A stretch of DNA of 64,000 nt, taken from contig UQRM01000004.1 in assembly GCA_900543485.1 (NCBI GenBank), positions 1 to 64,000 of the forward strand. Reading direction: 5' to 3'. A program made the translations under genes and the position numbers. The notes under the pieces are model-generated. The model was given only the letters and a program-made list of their open reading frames with translations. It was not told the DNA's origin and searched no databases. Shown in pieces: positions 16,036 to 24,859 of the stretch. The DNA is from an uncultured Eubacterium sp. (GTDB lineage Bacteria > Bacillota > Clostridia > Peptostreptococcales > Anaerovoracaceae). Each line of letters opens with the position of its first letter. Position 1 is the first letter of the stretch.

Positions 16036-17304
16036 ATGGGAATAGGAACAAAATGCGTACAGGATGGATATCGCCCGGGAAACGGGGAACCCAGACAGGT
16101 ACCGATAGTACAGAGTACGACTTTTAAATACGATACGAGCGAATACATGGGCAGGCTGTTCGACCTGGAGGAAGCAGGGTATTTTTATACGAGACTCCAG
16201 AATCCGACCAATGACCACGTGGCGGCAAAGATAGCTTCTCTGGAGGGAGGAAGCGCGGCAATGCTGACATCGTCGGGACAGGCGGCCAATTTTTACGCCG
16301 TATTCAATATAGCGTCATGCGGCGATCATGTAGTGGCTTCGTCGGCTCTATACGGCGGTACATATAATCTGTTCGCTGTGACTATGAAGCGGATGGGGAT
16401 AGAATTCACATTTGTTTCTCCTCATGCCAGTGAAGACGAGTTGGAAGCGGCATTCAGGCCAAATACCAAGGCGGTGTTCGGGGAGACGGTAGCCAATCCG
16501 GCTCTGGTGGTGCTTGATATCGAAAAGTTCGCTGATGTGGCTCACAGACACGGAGTCCCGCTCATCATCGACAATACATTCGCGACACCTGTCCACTGCA
16601 GGCCTTTTGAGTTTGGCGCCGACATCGTGACCCATTCCACGACTAAGTATATGGATGGTCACGGAGCCGGGGTAGGAGGATGTATCGTGGATTCGGGAAA
16701 GTTCGACTGGACAAAGTATCCTGAAAGGTTTCCTGGATTGTGCGAGCCTGATGAGAGTTATCACGGCATCACATATACGGAGAAATTCGGTCTGGGTGGA
16801 GCGTTTATTACCAAGGCGACGGCACAGTTGATGAGGGATTTTGGATCCATACAGTCGCCGCAGAACGCGTTTTATCTCAACCTGGGATTGGAAAGTCTCC
16901 ATGTCAGGATGAAAAGACACGCCGAGAATGGTCTGGCGGTAGCAAGATATCTTAGAGATCACGAAAAGATAGCCTGGGTCAAATACTGTGGCCTGGAGGA
17001 GGATGAAGACTATCAGCTGGCACAGAAGTATCTGCCTGACGGTTCGTGCGGTGTCGTCAGCTTCGGAGTCAAAGGCGGGCGAAAAGCGGCCGAGGCATTT
17101 ATGTGCAGATTGAAGATAGCGGCTATCGAGACTCATGTGGCTGATGCCAGATCATGTTGTCTTCATCCGGCCAGTTCTACTCATCGCCAGATGAACGATC
17201 AGGAACTGGCAGCTGCAGGAGTTGCTCCTGATCTGGTGCGATTCTCATGCGGACTGGAAGATGCTGAGGATCTGATAGCTGACATAGCTCAGGCATTGAA
17301 ATAG
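16036..17304 (+). CDS. metY: O-acetylhomoserine sulfhydrylase, PLP enzyme
   Basis: Makes homocysteine from O-acetylhomoserine and sulfide. The 422 residues form the Cys/Met-metabolism PLP fold: YTRLQNPTNDHVAAKIASLEGG, SSGQAANFYA, the PLP site DIVTHSTTKYMDGHGAGVGG with its Lys, and the closing VRFSCGLEDAEDLIADIAQAL. The start at 16036 is used because AAAGGA lies about 11 bases upstream; ATG 16027 is too close. The neighbouring gene makes the activated homoserine, supporting a direct-sulfhydrylation route. Confidence 0.9.
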   Translation: MGIGTKCVQDGYRPGNGEPRQVPIVQSTTFKYDTSEYMGRLFDLEEAGYFYTRLQNPTNDHVAAKIASLEGGSAAMLTSSGQAANFYAVFNIASCGDHVVASSALYGGTYNLFAVTMKRMGIEFTFVSPHASEDELEAAFRPNTKAVFGETVANPALVVLDIEKFADVAHRHGVPLIIDNTFATPVHCRPFEFGADIVTHSTTKYMDGHGAGVGGCIVDSGKFDWTKYPERFPGLCEPDESYHGITYTEKFGLGGAFITKATAQLMRDFGSIQSPQNAFYLNLGLESLHVRMKRHAENGLAVARYLRDHEKIAWVKYCGLEEDEDYQLAQKYLPDGSCGVVSFGVKGGRKAAEAFMCRLKIAAIETHVADARSCCLHPASSTHRQMNDQELAAAGVAPDLVRFSCGLEDAEDLIADIAQALK

Positions 17305-17331
17305 ATAAACATGAAAGAAGGATACAGAATT

Positions 17332-18264
17332 ATGCCCTTGATAATACCAAATGAGCTGCCGGCGGCGGAAGCCCTGCAGAGCGAGAATATATTCACCATG
17401 AACAGAGGCCGGGCTGTCACACAGGATATAAGGCCTCTTAAGATAGTTATCGTCAACCTGATGCCGACGAAGATCGCGACGGAGACTCAGCTGGCCAGAG
17501 CCCTTTCCAATACGTCGCTGCAGGTGGAAATGACACTGGTCACTATGGATTCCCACGAGTCCACACACATATCTCAGGAACACCTGGATTCTTTTTACAA
17601 GACCATAGACGAGATAAAGGACGAATACTTCGACGGGATGATCCTTACAGGTGCTCCGGTAGAGCAGATGCCTTACGAGGAAGTAGACTATTGGAACGAG
17701 CTGTGCGAGATATTTGAGTTCGCCAAGACTCACGTGTACAGCAACATGTTCATATGTTGGGGAGCACAGGCCAGCCTCTATTACCATTACGGGATAGATA
17801 AACATTTGTTGGAAAAAAAGGTCTTCGGTGTTTTTGAACACAAGGTGGTAAGACCTCATAATCCGCTGGTGAGGGGGTTTGACGAGACGTTCTACGCTCC
17901 TCATTCCAGGCATACGGAGGTGCTCAGATCCGATATAGAAGCCTGCGACAAGCTGCGGATACTGGCTGATTCTCCTGAAGTAGGACCACACATCATATCT
18001 ACGGAAAACGGACGGCAGATATTCGTCCTGGGACATCAGGAGTATGACAAAGGTACCCTGGCGGGAGAATATTTCAGAGACGTGAAGAAGGGACTGGATA
18101 TACAGGTTCCGAAGAACTACTTCAAGGACGATGACCCGGAGGGGGAGATCATGTTCAGATGGCGCGCCCACGCCAGCCTGCTGTTCTCCAACTGGCTCAA
18201 TTACTACGTCTATCAGAATACTCCTTACGACTTGGAAGAACTGAAGAAGCATCATCAGGACTGA
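17332..18264 (+). CDS. metA: Homoserine O-acetyltransferase (MetA family)
   Basis: Activates homoserine for methionine synthesis. The 310 residues start MPLIIPNELPAAEAL. Catalytic Cys142 lies in FICWGAQA, and the later His and Glu motifs include VLGHQEYD. Residue 111, which decides acyl donor in this family, is Glu (GAPVEQMPYEEV), the acetyl-CoA type; succinyl-type enzymes have Gly there. This agrees with the O-acetylhomoserine sulfhydrylase 27 bases upstream. ATG 17332 has GAAGGA nearby and is preferred to 17311. Confidence 0.95.
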   Translation: MPLIIPNELPAAEALQSENIFTMNRGRAVTQDIRPLKIVIVNLMPTKIATETQLARALSNTSLQVEMTLVTMDSHESTHISQEHLDSFYKTIDEIKDEYFDGMILTGAPVEQMPYEEVDYWNELCEIFEFAKTHVYSNMFICWGAQASLYYHYGIDKHLLEKKVFGVFEHKVVRPHNPLVRGFDETFYAPHSRHTEVLRSDIEACDKLRILADSPEVGPHIISTENGRQIFVLGHQEYDKGTLAGEYFRDVKKGLDIQVPKNYFKDDDPEGEIMFRWRAHASLLFSNWLNYYVYQNTPYDLEELKKHHQD

Positions 18265-18313
18265 ATACGGGAGTTAGGATATTTATATGTATGAGAATCG
18301 AGGAGGAGATATC

Positions 18314-20260
18314 ATGATCGATCAACGCCTGCTGAGACATCTTTCCAAGAAGTATCCCAATATAAAGGCTGCTACGGAAGAAATAGTCAACCTGAGCGCT
18401 ATATTGGCTCTTCCGAAAGGAACGGAATACTTTCTCAGCGATCTTCACGGAGAGCACGAAGCTTTCATACACATGCTCAAGAGCGCGTCGGGAGTCATAA
18501 GGTCGAAGATCGAGGAATTCTTCGGCCCGGAACTCACCAGAGATGAACGGGATGAGCTGGCTGCCCTCATTTACAACGCTGAAGCGGAGATAAAAAGGCG
18601 TAAGAGGAGTGGGGAAGATTTTGAAAAATGGTGTAAGGTGTCCATATTCAGGCTGGTGGTGATATGCAAGTCGGTGACCAACAAGTACACCAGGTCAAAG
18701 GTCAGAAAGCGCCTTCCTAAGGAGTACGCCTATATCATAGACGAGCTGCTCCACAACTCCGATGATGAGAACAAGGGAAATTACTACGGACAGATAATAG
18801 CCACCATCGTGGAGTGCGGCATAGCCGAGGATTTTATCATTGCCTTCACAGATGTCATAAGCTCCCTGGCTGTAGACAAGCTCCACATCATAGGCGATAT
18901 ATGGGATAGAGGAGCGCATCCTGACGCCATCATGGACTTTCTCATGGGTCATCACGACGTGGATTTCCAGTGGGGAAACCATGACATCGTATGGATGGGC
19001 GCCGCTACCGGAAACTGGGCGTGCATCACCAATGTGCTGAGAATGAACATAAGTTACAATAATTTCGACATGCTGGAAATAGGCTATGGTATCAACCTCA
19101 GGCCGTTGGCTGTCATGGCGGAAAAGGTATACGGAGATGACCCTTGTCAGTATTTCATGCCTAAGAGGCTGGACGAGAATAAGTTCGACCCTATCGACGA
19201 CAGACTGGCGGCTAAGATGAACAAAGCCATATCGATATGTCAGTTCAAGGTGGAAGGACAGCGGATAATGGCTCATCCGGAATATGGTCTGGAAAACAGG
19301 CTGCTGCTGGACAAGATAGACTTCGAGAAGGGGACGGTCCGACTCAGAGACGGAGAATTCCCGCTGAGAGACACTAATTTCCCTACGATAGATCCGGAAA
19401 ACCCTTACGAGCTCACAGAAGATGAAAGAAACATGCTCAACGCCCTTGAAGCATCGTTTTTGCAGAGTGAAAAGCTGCAGGCACATATAAGATTCATATA
19501 CAGCCACGGAGCTCTTTATACTATATGCAACGGCAATCTCATGTATCACGGGTGTATCCCGATGGATGAGGAAGGCAATTTCGAAAAGTGTACGGTCAAC
19601 GGCATTACCGCGTCGGGGAAGGAATATATGGATTATTTGGATTCTCAGGTAAGAAAAGCTTATTTCGAGCCTGACGAATCAGAAGAGACGGGCAGGTCGG
19701 GAGATCTGATGTGGTATCTGTGGCTCAGCAGCAAGTCGCCTCTTTTCGGAAAGGATCAGATGACCACTTTCGAGCGATGTTTCGTGGCTGATAAGGCAAC
19801 TCACAAAGAGCATACAGTTCCTTATTATAAATTGATAAACCGCAAGGAGATATGCGAGAAAATATTGCTCGAGTTCGGTCTGGACCCCAAGGATTCCATA
19901 ATACTCAACGGGCACGTTCCTGTTAAGATAAAGGACGGAGAGAGCCCTGTCAAAGGAGAAGGGAAGCTCATCGTCATCGACGGAGGCATGTCAAAAGCTT
20001 ATCAAAAACAGACGGGTATCGCAGGATACACGTTCATATTCAACTCCAGGTTCATGGCGCTGGCGGAGCACAAGCCTTACAGCCCGCTGAAAAAGGACGG
20101 TACACAGGAATTCCACACTCCTGTCATCAGAACGGTGAAGACGCTGGAAAAGAGGATGCTGATAAAGGATACCGACATCGGCGAGGAGCTGCAAAAGGAG
20201 GCGGATGAGCTTAAAGCACTGGTCAGAGCTTACAGAACGGGGCGTCTGAAAGAAATGTAA
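18314..20260 (+). CDS. fbp: Class III fructose-1,6-bisphosphatase
   Basis: Gluconeogenic phosphatase of the Bacillota-specific class III type, with a calcineurin-like metallophosphoesterase core. Metal-binding motifs are DLHGEHEAF (near residue 43), GDIWDRGAHPD and WGNHD. The 648 residues are the usual length. ATG 18314 has GAGGAGGAG upstream and is preferred to 18287. It is about 50 bases downstream of metA and may be in the same transcript. Confidence 0.94.
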   Translation: MIDQRLLRHLSKKYPNIKAATEEIVNLSAILALPKGTEYFLSDLHGEHEAFIHMLKSASGVIRSKIEEFFGPELTRDERDELAALIYNAEAEIKRRKRSGEDFEKWCKVSIFRLVVICKSVTNKYTRSKVRKRLPKEYAYIIDELLHNSDDENKGNYYGQIIATIVECGIAEDFIIAFTDVISSLAVDKLHIIGDIWDRGAHPDAIMDFLMGHHDVDFQWGNHDIVWMGAATGNWACITNVLRMNISYNNFDMLEIGYGINLRPLAVMAEKVYGDDPCQYFMPKRLDENKFDPIDDRLAAKMNKAISICQFKVEGQRIMAHPEYGLENRLLLDKIDFEKGTVRLRDGEFPLRDTNFPTIDPENPYELTEDERNMLNALEASFLQSEKLQAHIRFIYSHGALYTICNGNLMYHGCIPMDEEGNFEKCTVNGITASGKEYMDYLDSQVRKAYFEPDESEETGRSGDLMWYLWLSSKSPLFGKDQMTTFERCFVADKATHKEHTVPYYKLINRKEICEKILLEFGLDPKDSIILNGHVPVKIKDGESPVKGEGKLIVIDGGMSKAYQKQTGIAGYTFIFNSRFMALAEHKPYSPLKKDGTQEFHTPVIRTVKTLEKRMLIKDTDIGEELQKEADELKALVRAYRTGRLKEM

Positions 20261-20365
20261 ATATTCACGCATTTTTAACAAAGGAATAAAGTTGTTGTAG
20301 CTGAAGTACAAATAAAGGGAATGCTTGTAAATGGCGTAAATGTGGGGATTTAGCTAAAAAACAAC

Positions 20366-20394
20366 TTGAAATACCCATGAAAAAATGGTTTAAT
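20366..20394 (+). promoter_or_regulatory. Sigma-A promoter of bcd-etfB-etfA
   Basis: TTGAAA (20366-20371), 17-base spacer, TTTAAT (20389-20394), about 98 bases before bcd. The 231-base gap otherwise holds only this promoter, the dyad over it and a CTTGC/GCAAG hairpin in the leader. Confidence 0.7.
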
Positions 20395-20400
20395 GGGTAT
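20371..20400. promoter_or_regulatory. Inverted repeat spanning the bcd promoter
   Basis: ATACCCAT (20371-20378) and ATGGGTAT (20393-20400) are a perfect 8-bp inverted repeat, 14 bp apart. It runs from the -35 across the -10, as expected for a repressor site. The regulator is unknown; the sequence is not a Rex-type TTGTGA/TCACAA box. Confidence 0.5.
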
Positions 20401-20491
20401 GTAGATTGTTACAAACATAACGACTTGCTGAGGCGCCAAACCACGGCAAGGTTATATTAAAAACGTTATTAGTAATTAAGGAGGCATGTAC

Positions 20492-21634
20492 ATGAACTTT
20501 CAACTGACGAAGGAGCAAGAATTCGTAAGAAAAATGGTAAGAGAGTTTGCCGAAACCGAAGTTGAACCTTTGGCAGCAGATATCGACAAGGAACACAGAT
20601 TCCCTGTTGAGACTGTGGAAAAAATGGCAAAATACGGTCTTTTAGGAGTACCATTCCCGACCGAGTACGGCGGGGCAGGTGGAGACCATATCTCATATGC
20701 CATCACCGTTGAGGAACTTTCAAGAGTCTGTGCGTCGACAGGCGTTATCTGCTCGGCACATACTTCCCTCTGCTGCTGGCCTATTTTCAACTGGGGTAAT
20801 GAAGAGCAGAAGAGAAAGTATCTCCCTGATCTGCTTTCAGGAAAGAAGCTGGGAGCGTTCGGTCTGACCGAGCCAAATGCAGGAACCGACGCGTCGGGAC
20901 AGCAGACGAGAGCTGAGGATATGGGCGATCACTGGCTCATCAACGGATCGAAGGTGTTCATCACCAACGGCGGATATGCCGATGTATTCGTAGTAATGGC
21001 CATGACTGACAAATCAAAAGGAAATCACGGAATAAGCGCTTTCATCGTTGAAAAGGGAGATGAAGGCTTCTCCATAGGTAAGACTGAAGATAAGATGGGT
21101 ATCTGCGCATCTTCAACTACAGAGCTGGTATTCCAGAACTGCAAGATTCCTAAGGACAGACTTCTGGCGGATATAGGACAGGGATTCAAGGTTGCCATGT
21201 CCACGCTGGACGGAGGACGTATCGGTATCGCGTCTCAGGCTCTCGGTATCGCTCAGGGCGCTCTCGATGTAACGGTTGAATACATGAAGGCCAGAAAGCA
21301 GTTCGGCATGAAGCTTTCCCAGATGGAAGCTCTGAGATTCACTGTAGCTGAGCTCGCTACACAGATCGAGGCCGCAAGACTTCTTGTTTACAAGGCTGCC
21401 AACATGAAGGATAAGCACCTTGCATACGGCCCTAACGCTGCTATGGCTAAGCTGTTCGCGGCAGAGACTGCAATGCACGTTACTACCAAGTGCGTACAGC
21501 TCCACGGCGGATACGGCTACACTAAGGATTATCCGGTAGAGAGAATGATGAGAGATGCCAAGATCACTGAGATCTACGAAGGTACTTCGGAAGTTCAGAA
21601 GATGGTTATCGCTGCATCGGTTCTCGGTAAATAG
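20492..21634 (+). CDS. bcd: Butyryl-CoA dehydrogenase-type acyl-CoA dehydrogenase
   Basis: Flavoprotein reducing crotonyl-CoA or a related enoyl-CoA, coupled to the EtfAB encoded next to it. The 380 residues show FGLTEPNAGTDASGQQT, GSKVFITNGGYAD, and the C-terminal IYEGTSEVQKMVIA with the catalytic Glu typical of short-chain enzymes. The start at 20492 is used because GGAGG is properly spaced; ATG 20486 is too close. Operon with etfB and etfA implies the bifurcating Bcd-Etf complex that makes reduced ferredoxin from NADH in butyrate-forming clostridia. Confidence 0.93.
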   Translation: MNFQLTKEQEFVRKMVREFAETEVEPLAADIDKEHRFPVETVEKMAKYGLLGVPFPTEYGGAGGDHISYAITVEELSRVCASTGVICSAHTSLCCWPIFNWGNEEQKRKYLPDLLSGKKLGAFGLTEPNAGTDASGQQTRAEDMGDHWLINGSKVFITNGGYADVFVVMAMTDKSKGNHGISAFIVEKGDEGFSIGKTEDKMGICASSTTELVFQNCKIPKDRLLADIGQGFKVAMSTLDGGRIGIASQALGIAQGALDVTVEYMKARKQFGMKLSQMEALRFTVAELATQIEAARLLVYKAANMKDKHLAYGPNAAMAKLFAAETAMHVTTKCVQLHGGYGYTKDYPVERMMRDAKITEIYEGTSEVQKMVIAASVLGK

Positions 21635-21656
21635 GAATTAAGGAGGAGAATATAAC

Positions 21657-22463
21657 ATGGCATTTAATATTATCGTATGTGCAAAACAGGTTCCTGATAC
21701 GAATGTTATAAAGATCAACCCTAAGACTGGAACTCTGATCAGAGACGGAGTACCAAGTATCCTGAACCACGATGACGCTAACGCTTTGGAAGAAGCATTG
21801 ATGATAAAGGATAAGTTCGATGATGTTCACATAACGGTCATCACGATGGGACCTCCACAGGCCAGCGATCTGCTGTTTGAGTGTATCGCCAAGGGCGCTG
21901 ATGAAGGTATCCTGGTTTCCGACAGAGCAGTAGGCGGATCCGACACATGGGCCACTTCCAACACGCTGGAAGCAGCGGTAAGAAAGTGGGTAAAGGAAAA
22001 CGGAGATTACGACCTTATCTTCACCGGAAGACAGGCTATCGACGGAGACACCGCTCAGGTAGGACCGCAGCTGGCTGAGAAGCTGGGACTCCCTCAGGTT
22101 TCTTATGTAGAAGAGTTTGAGATCTCCGATGACAGAAAGTCCGTAACAGTGAAGAGACAGCTGGAGGACGGATATGAGCTGATCGAAGTGCAGCTGCCTT
22201 GCCTCCTCACGACCATCAAGGAGCTCAATACTCCTAGATACATGAAGATCGCGGGAATCTACGGCGACAAGGATATCAAGACCTGGAACGCTAGAGATAT
22301 CGAAGTAGACCTCACTAAGGTAGGTCTTGAAGCTTCTCCTACTAACGTATTCAGATCATTTACGCCTGCTCCGAAAGAACCAGGAATCAAGATCAAGGGA
22401 GATTCGGAGAAAGAACTTGCTAAGAATTTACTTATCAACCTTAAGGGTAAGCATGTGATCTAA
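21657..22463 (+). CDS. etfB: Electron transfer flavoprotein beta subunit
   Basis: Beta subunit of EtfAB, carrying the bifurcating FAD and NADH site in Bcd-linked complexes. The 268 residues contain ICAKQVPDTNVIKINPKTGTLIRDG at the start and the GRQAIDGDTAQVGPQLAEKLGLPQVSYV signature. It lies 22 bases after bcd with a GGAGGAG site and 21 bases before etfA. Confidence 0.94.
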   Translation: MAFNIIVCAKQVPDTNVIKINPKTGTLIRDGVPSILNHDDANALEEALMIKDKFDDVHITVITMGPPQASDLLFECIAKGADEGILVSDRAVGGSDTWATSNTLEAAVRKWVKENGDYDLIFTGRQAIDGDTAQVGPQLAEKLGLPQVSYVEEFEISDDRKSVTVKRQLEDGYELIEVQLPCLLTTIKELNTPRYMKIAGIYGDKDIKTWNARDIEVDLTKVGLEASPTNVFRSFTPAPKEPGIKIKGDSEKELAKNLLINLKGKHVI

Positions 22464-22484
22464 GTTAAGGAGGAGGAAATATAA

Positions 22485-23792
22485 ATGGCTATTAATATCA
22501 TAAAAGAAAAATGTATCGGTTGCGGACAATGCTTCAGCGTATGTCCGGCAGATGCGTTTGAGTTCGAACCGTATGACGGTAATAAACTTGGAAAAGTCGC
22601 TAAGATCAACGCCAAGTGTACATTCTGTAATCAGTGCCTGACAGCTTGTAAGTTCGGCGCTATCGAAGAAAAGAAGATCGAAGTCCAGGCTGACCTGGGA
22701 GATTACAAGCATGTATGGGTATATGCAGAGCAGAGAAACGGCAAGCTGATGAACGTTGCTCTGGAGCTGATCGGTGAAGGCTACAGACTGGCAAAGGAAA
22801 TCAGCGATGATACTGAAGTTTGCGCAGTTCTCATCGGTGCTGAAGAAGACATCGCGCCTCTGGCCAACGAGTGCTTCGAATACGGTGCTGAGAAGGTTTA
22901 CAAGATCGCCAGCCCGCTGCTGAAGAACTATACTACGGACGGCTATACTTTCGCAATGAAAGAGGCTATCGATCAGTATAAGCCGGAAATCATCCTGTAC
23001 GGCGCTACTCACATCGGAAGAGACTTCGCCCCAAGGATCGCGGCAAGATGCAACACTGGTCTGACTGCTGACTGTACGAGACTGGACGTAAGAGTATCAA
23101 GCTACATAGATTACGCAAAGAAGAATACTACTCTCGATACTTCTACGCTGGACCCTAACGATACATCCACAGGGATCAAGCAGACTCGACCTGCTTTCGG
23201 CGGAAACCTGATGGCTACCATCATCTGCCCAAGAACGAGACCGCAGATGTCCACAGTAAGACCTGGCGTTATGCAGAAGAGAGAGCCTGTTAAGGGCGCT
23301 ACCGGCGAGATCGTGGAAGTGAAGACTGCTGTAAGCGCAGATGATATCCATATCACGCTGAAGGACGTCGTTAAGTCCGCTAAGGAACTGGTATCTCTTA
23401 CTGACGCCGACATCATCTGCTCCGGCGGAAGAGGACTGGGAGACGCTTCCGGTTTCGAACTGATCAAGAAGTTCGCTGACAAGGTAGGCGGAGTCGTAGG
23501 TTCATCCAGAGCGGCTGTAGACGCTGGCTGGATCGATCATTCCCACCAGGTTGGACAGACAGGTACTACCGTTAAGCCTAAGATCTACTTTGCTTGCGGT
23601 ATCTCCGGTGCTATCCAGCATCTGGCAGGAATGCAGACATCCGACATCATCGTTGCCATCAACAAGGATCCGGATGCCCCTATCTTCGAAGTTGCTGACT
23701 ACGGTATCGTAGGAGACCTCTACAAGGTAATTCCTGAGATCATCGATGAGTGGGACAACGCTGAAGAGCTTTACGACGCATCGACTAAATAA
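22485..23792 (+). CDS. etfA: EtfA with N-terminal two-cluster ferredoxin domain
   Basis: Alpha subunit of the electron transfer flavoprotein. The first 65 residues form a ferredoxin domain with two [4Fe-4S] motifs: Cys10/13/16/20 and Cys45/48/51/55. The Etf alpha domain follows, and the FAD-binding domain has [27 protein letters not shown] and the [15 protein letters not shown] segment. At 435 residues it is about 100 longer than ferredoxin-less EtfA. The fused clusters suggest a direct electron wire to ferredoxin or another partner, which is inference. Confidence 0.94.
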   Translation: MAINIIKEKCIGCGQCFSVCPADAFEFEPYDGNKLGKVAKINAKCTFCNQCLTACKFGAIEEKKIEVQADLGDYKHVWVYAEQRNGKLMNVALELIGEGYRLAKEISDDTEVCAVLIGAEEDIAPLANECFEYGAEKVYKIASPLLKNYTTDGYTFAMKEAIDQYKPEIILYGATHIGRDFAPRIAARCNTGLTADCTRLDVRVSSYIDYAKKNTTLDTSTLDPNDTSTGIKQTRPAFGGNLMATIICPRTRPQMSTVRPGVMQKREPVKGATGEIVEVKTAVSADDIHITLKDVVKSAKELVSLTDADIICSGGRGLGDASGFELIKKFADKVGGVVGSSRAAVDAGWIDHSHQVGQTGTTVKPKIYFACGISGAIQHLAGMQTSDIIVAINKDPDAPIFEVADYGIVGDLYKVIPEIIDEWDNAEELYDASTK

Positions 23793-23810
23793 GGTAAGAT
23801 CATGCAGATC

Positions 23811-23846
23811 AAAAGGGTTGGCTGAATACGGCCGACCCTTTTTTAT
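23811..23846 (+). terminator. Terminator of bcd-etfBA
   Basis: AAAAGGGT-T-GGC pairs with GCC-G-ACCCTTTT (23811-23842), with a T-rich tail. The intron remnant begins just downstream. Confidence 0.85.
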
Positions 23847-23867
23847 ATGATGAACATGCTGTCAGTC

Positions 23868-24055
23868 TGTGGTGAAAGTCCACAAAGGACGTAGTTGCCG
23901 ACGAACCGGAAAGCGATTCTCAAGGTTCATATCGCGAGGTATGGGCGAGAAGAAAGGATAATAAAATCGTAGCCTGACGATGAAGGCCTGACGAACTTAT
24001 ACCCTAAAAGCCACAGGTCCCGAGAGATCTCATGAGCGACGATAGGGGAATGCAT
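23868..24055 (+). mobile_element. Group II intron RNA remnant (5' domain I-like region)
   Basis: The segment has the usual domain I phrases of bacterial group II introns: GGTGAAAGTCCAC, then GACGAACCGGAAAGCGATTCT and AAGGTTCAT, and later GCCTGACGATGAAGGCCTGACGAAC. It sits directly after a Rho-independent terminator, a preferred target of group IIC introns. No clear GTGCG 5' end and no domain V hairpin could be found, so the intron should be unable to splice. Confidence 0.65.
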
Positions 24056-24058
24056 ACA

Positions 24059-24428
24059 GTGACGAAATGGATTGAGAGAAAGCTGGGGTTAAAAGTAAAC
24101 GCCGAAAAGACTAAGGTCACGAAGCCAAGCAGGCTCAAATACCTTGGATTCGGATTTTGGAAAGATAAGGACGAGTGAAAGGCAAGACCTCTGAGAACGC
24201 GCATGAGAATCGTCATCTGGAAGCAATGGAAGAAAGGCAGCAAGAGGTACTGGGGACTCCGAAAGCTTGGATGCCTGAATGGATGGTGAAACAGTCGGTA
24301 GGCTTTGGAGACCACTATCAGGCGGTCGTTAAAACAACAGGACTGCATTACATAAGCAAAGAAATCGTCGTAAGGCGAGGACTTCTCATATGTCTGTGGA
24401 ACGGCCCAGATGCCAAAAATGACTAATA
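24059..24428 (+). pseudogene. Remnant of a group II intron reverse transcriptase/maturase
   Basis: Only the C-terminal third of the protein is left, broken over frames. The stretch from 24059 to a stop at 24178 reads KWIERKLGLKVNAEKTKV and RLKYLGFGFWK, the end of the RT domain. Then come RMRIVIWKQWKKGSKRYWGLRKLG and, in another frame, PEWMVKQSVGFGDHYQAVVK with GLHYISKEIVVRRGLL, the maturase X domain. The start and RT catalytic core (YADD) are deleted. At least two frameshifts and internal stops make it non-functional. Confidence 0.85.
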
Positions 24429-24658
24429 TAAACGGATAATAGGCATAAATCGAGGGTTCGCGGCTTCTTGCCAAGGACTGATATGCCAATAAGTGATTGA
24501 AACAGATATGGAATTGGCATAGAAGCAGTTGTTATCTGCTTGAAAGTTGCCAAGAAAGCCGGAAAAATATAGAGGATATGGCATATTGACACGGCCTGAA
24601 GCTGCGGTATGGTATGTTTTATGCCTATTGCCGGGGAAAAATGCCGATATTAGGCATT
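24409..24658. repeat. Four-palindrome element, copy 2
   Basis: Units run 24409-24447 (39 bp), 24482-24521 (40 bp), 24546-24585 (40 bp) and 24620-24658 (39 bp), each starting like TATGCC and ending like GGCATA. Unit starts are 73, 64 and 74 bp apart. Total length is 250 bp, the same as copy 1 at 11961-12210. Sequence between units is also recognisably related (for example TGATATGC followed by ATAAGTG around unit 2, and ATTGGCATA closing it). It lies between the intron remnant and the converging maf gene. Confidence 0.75.
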
Positions 24659-24859
24659 TCGTTTTGCGATGGAACGAAGAGCTATTACTGCGTTGACAGC
24701 GATGCCGGAGCTATGAAGGATCTGGTGGAAATGCTGACTCACGCCAAGGAAATCATGGAATGCCTTCCGGAAAGAAGCGTTGAAGACTGGGAGCAGGATG
24801 GTCGGAATGGAAAAGACCGGGACAGAGATGAGAAAAAGGAGAATTTTCACTGGGCCTGA
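24641..24859 (+). CDS. Possible small protein of unknown function
   Basis: Open frame of 72 residues starting MPILGISFCDGTKSYYCVD, with a predicted helix DAGAMKDLVEMLTHAKEIMECL and a charged tail; an upstream in-frame ATG is at 24614. Codon use looks like the neighbours, but the start lies inside the fourth palindrome of the repeat element and the ribosome site (GGGGAA) is weak. The 3' end overlaps maf by 13 bases on the opposite strand. It may be a real small gene or a chance frame. Confidence 0.3.
   Translation: MPILGISFCDGTKSYYCVDSDAGAMKDLVEMLTHAKEIMECLPERSVEDWEQDGRNGKDRDRDEKKENFHWA

Noticed and set aside
20371..20400. Rex-binding site at the bcd promoter
   Set aside because: The dyad sequence ATACCCAT/ATGGGTAT does not match the TTGTGA/TCACAA half-sites of Rex.
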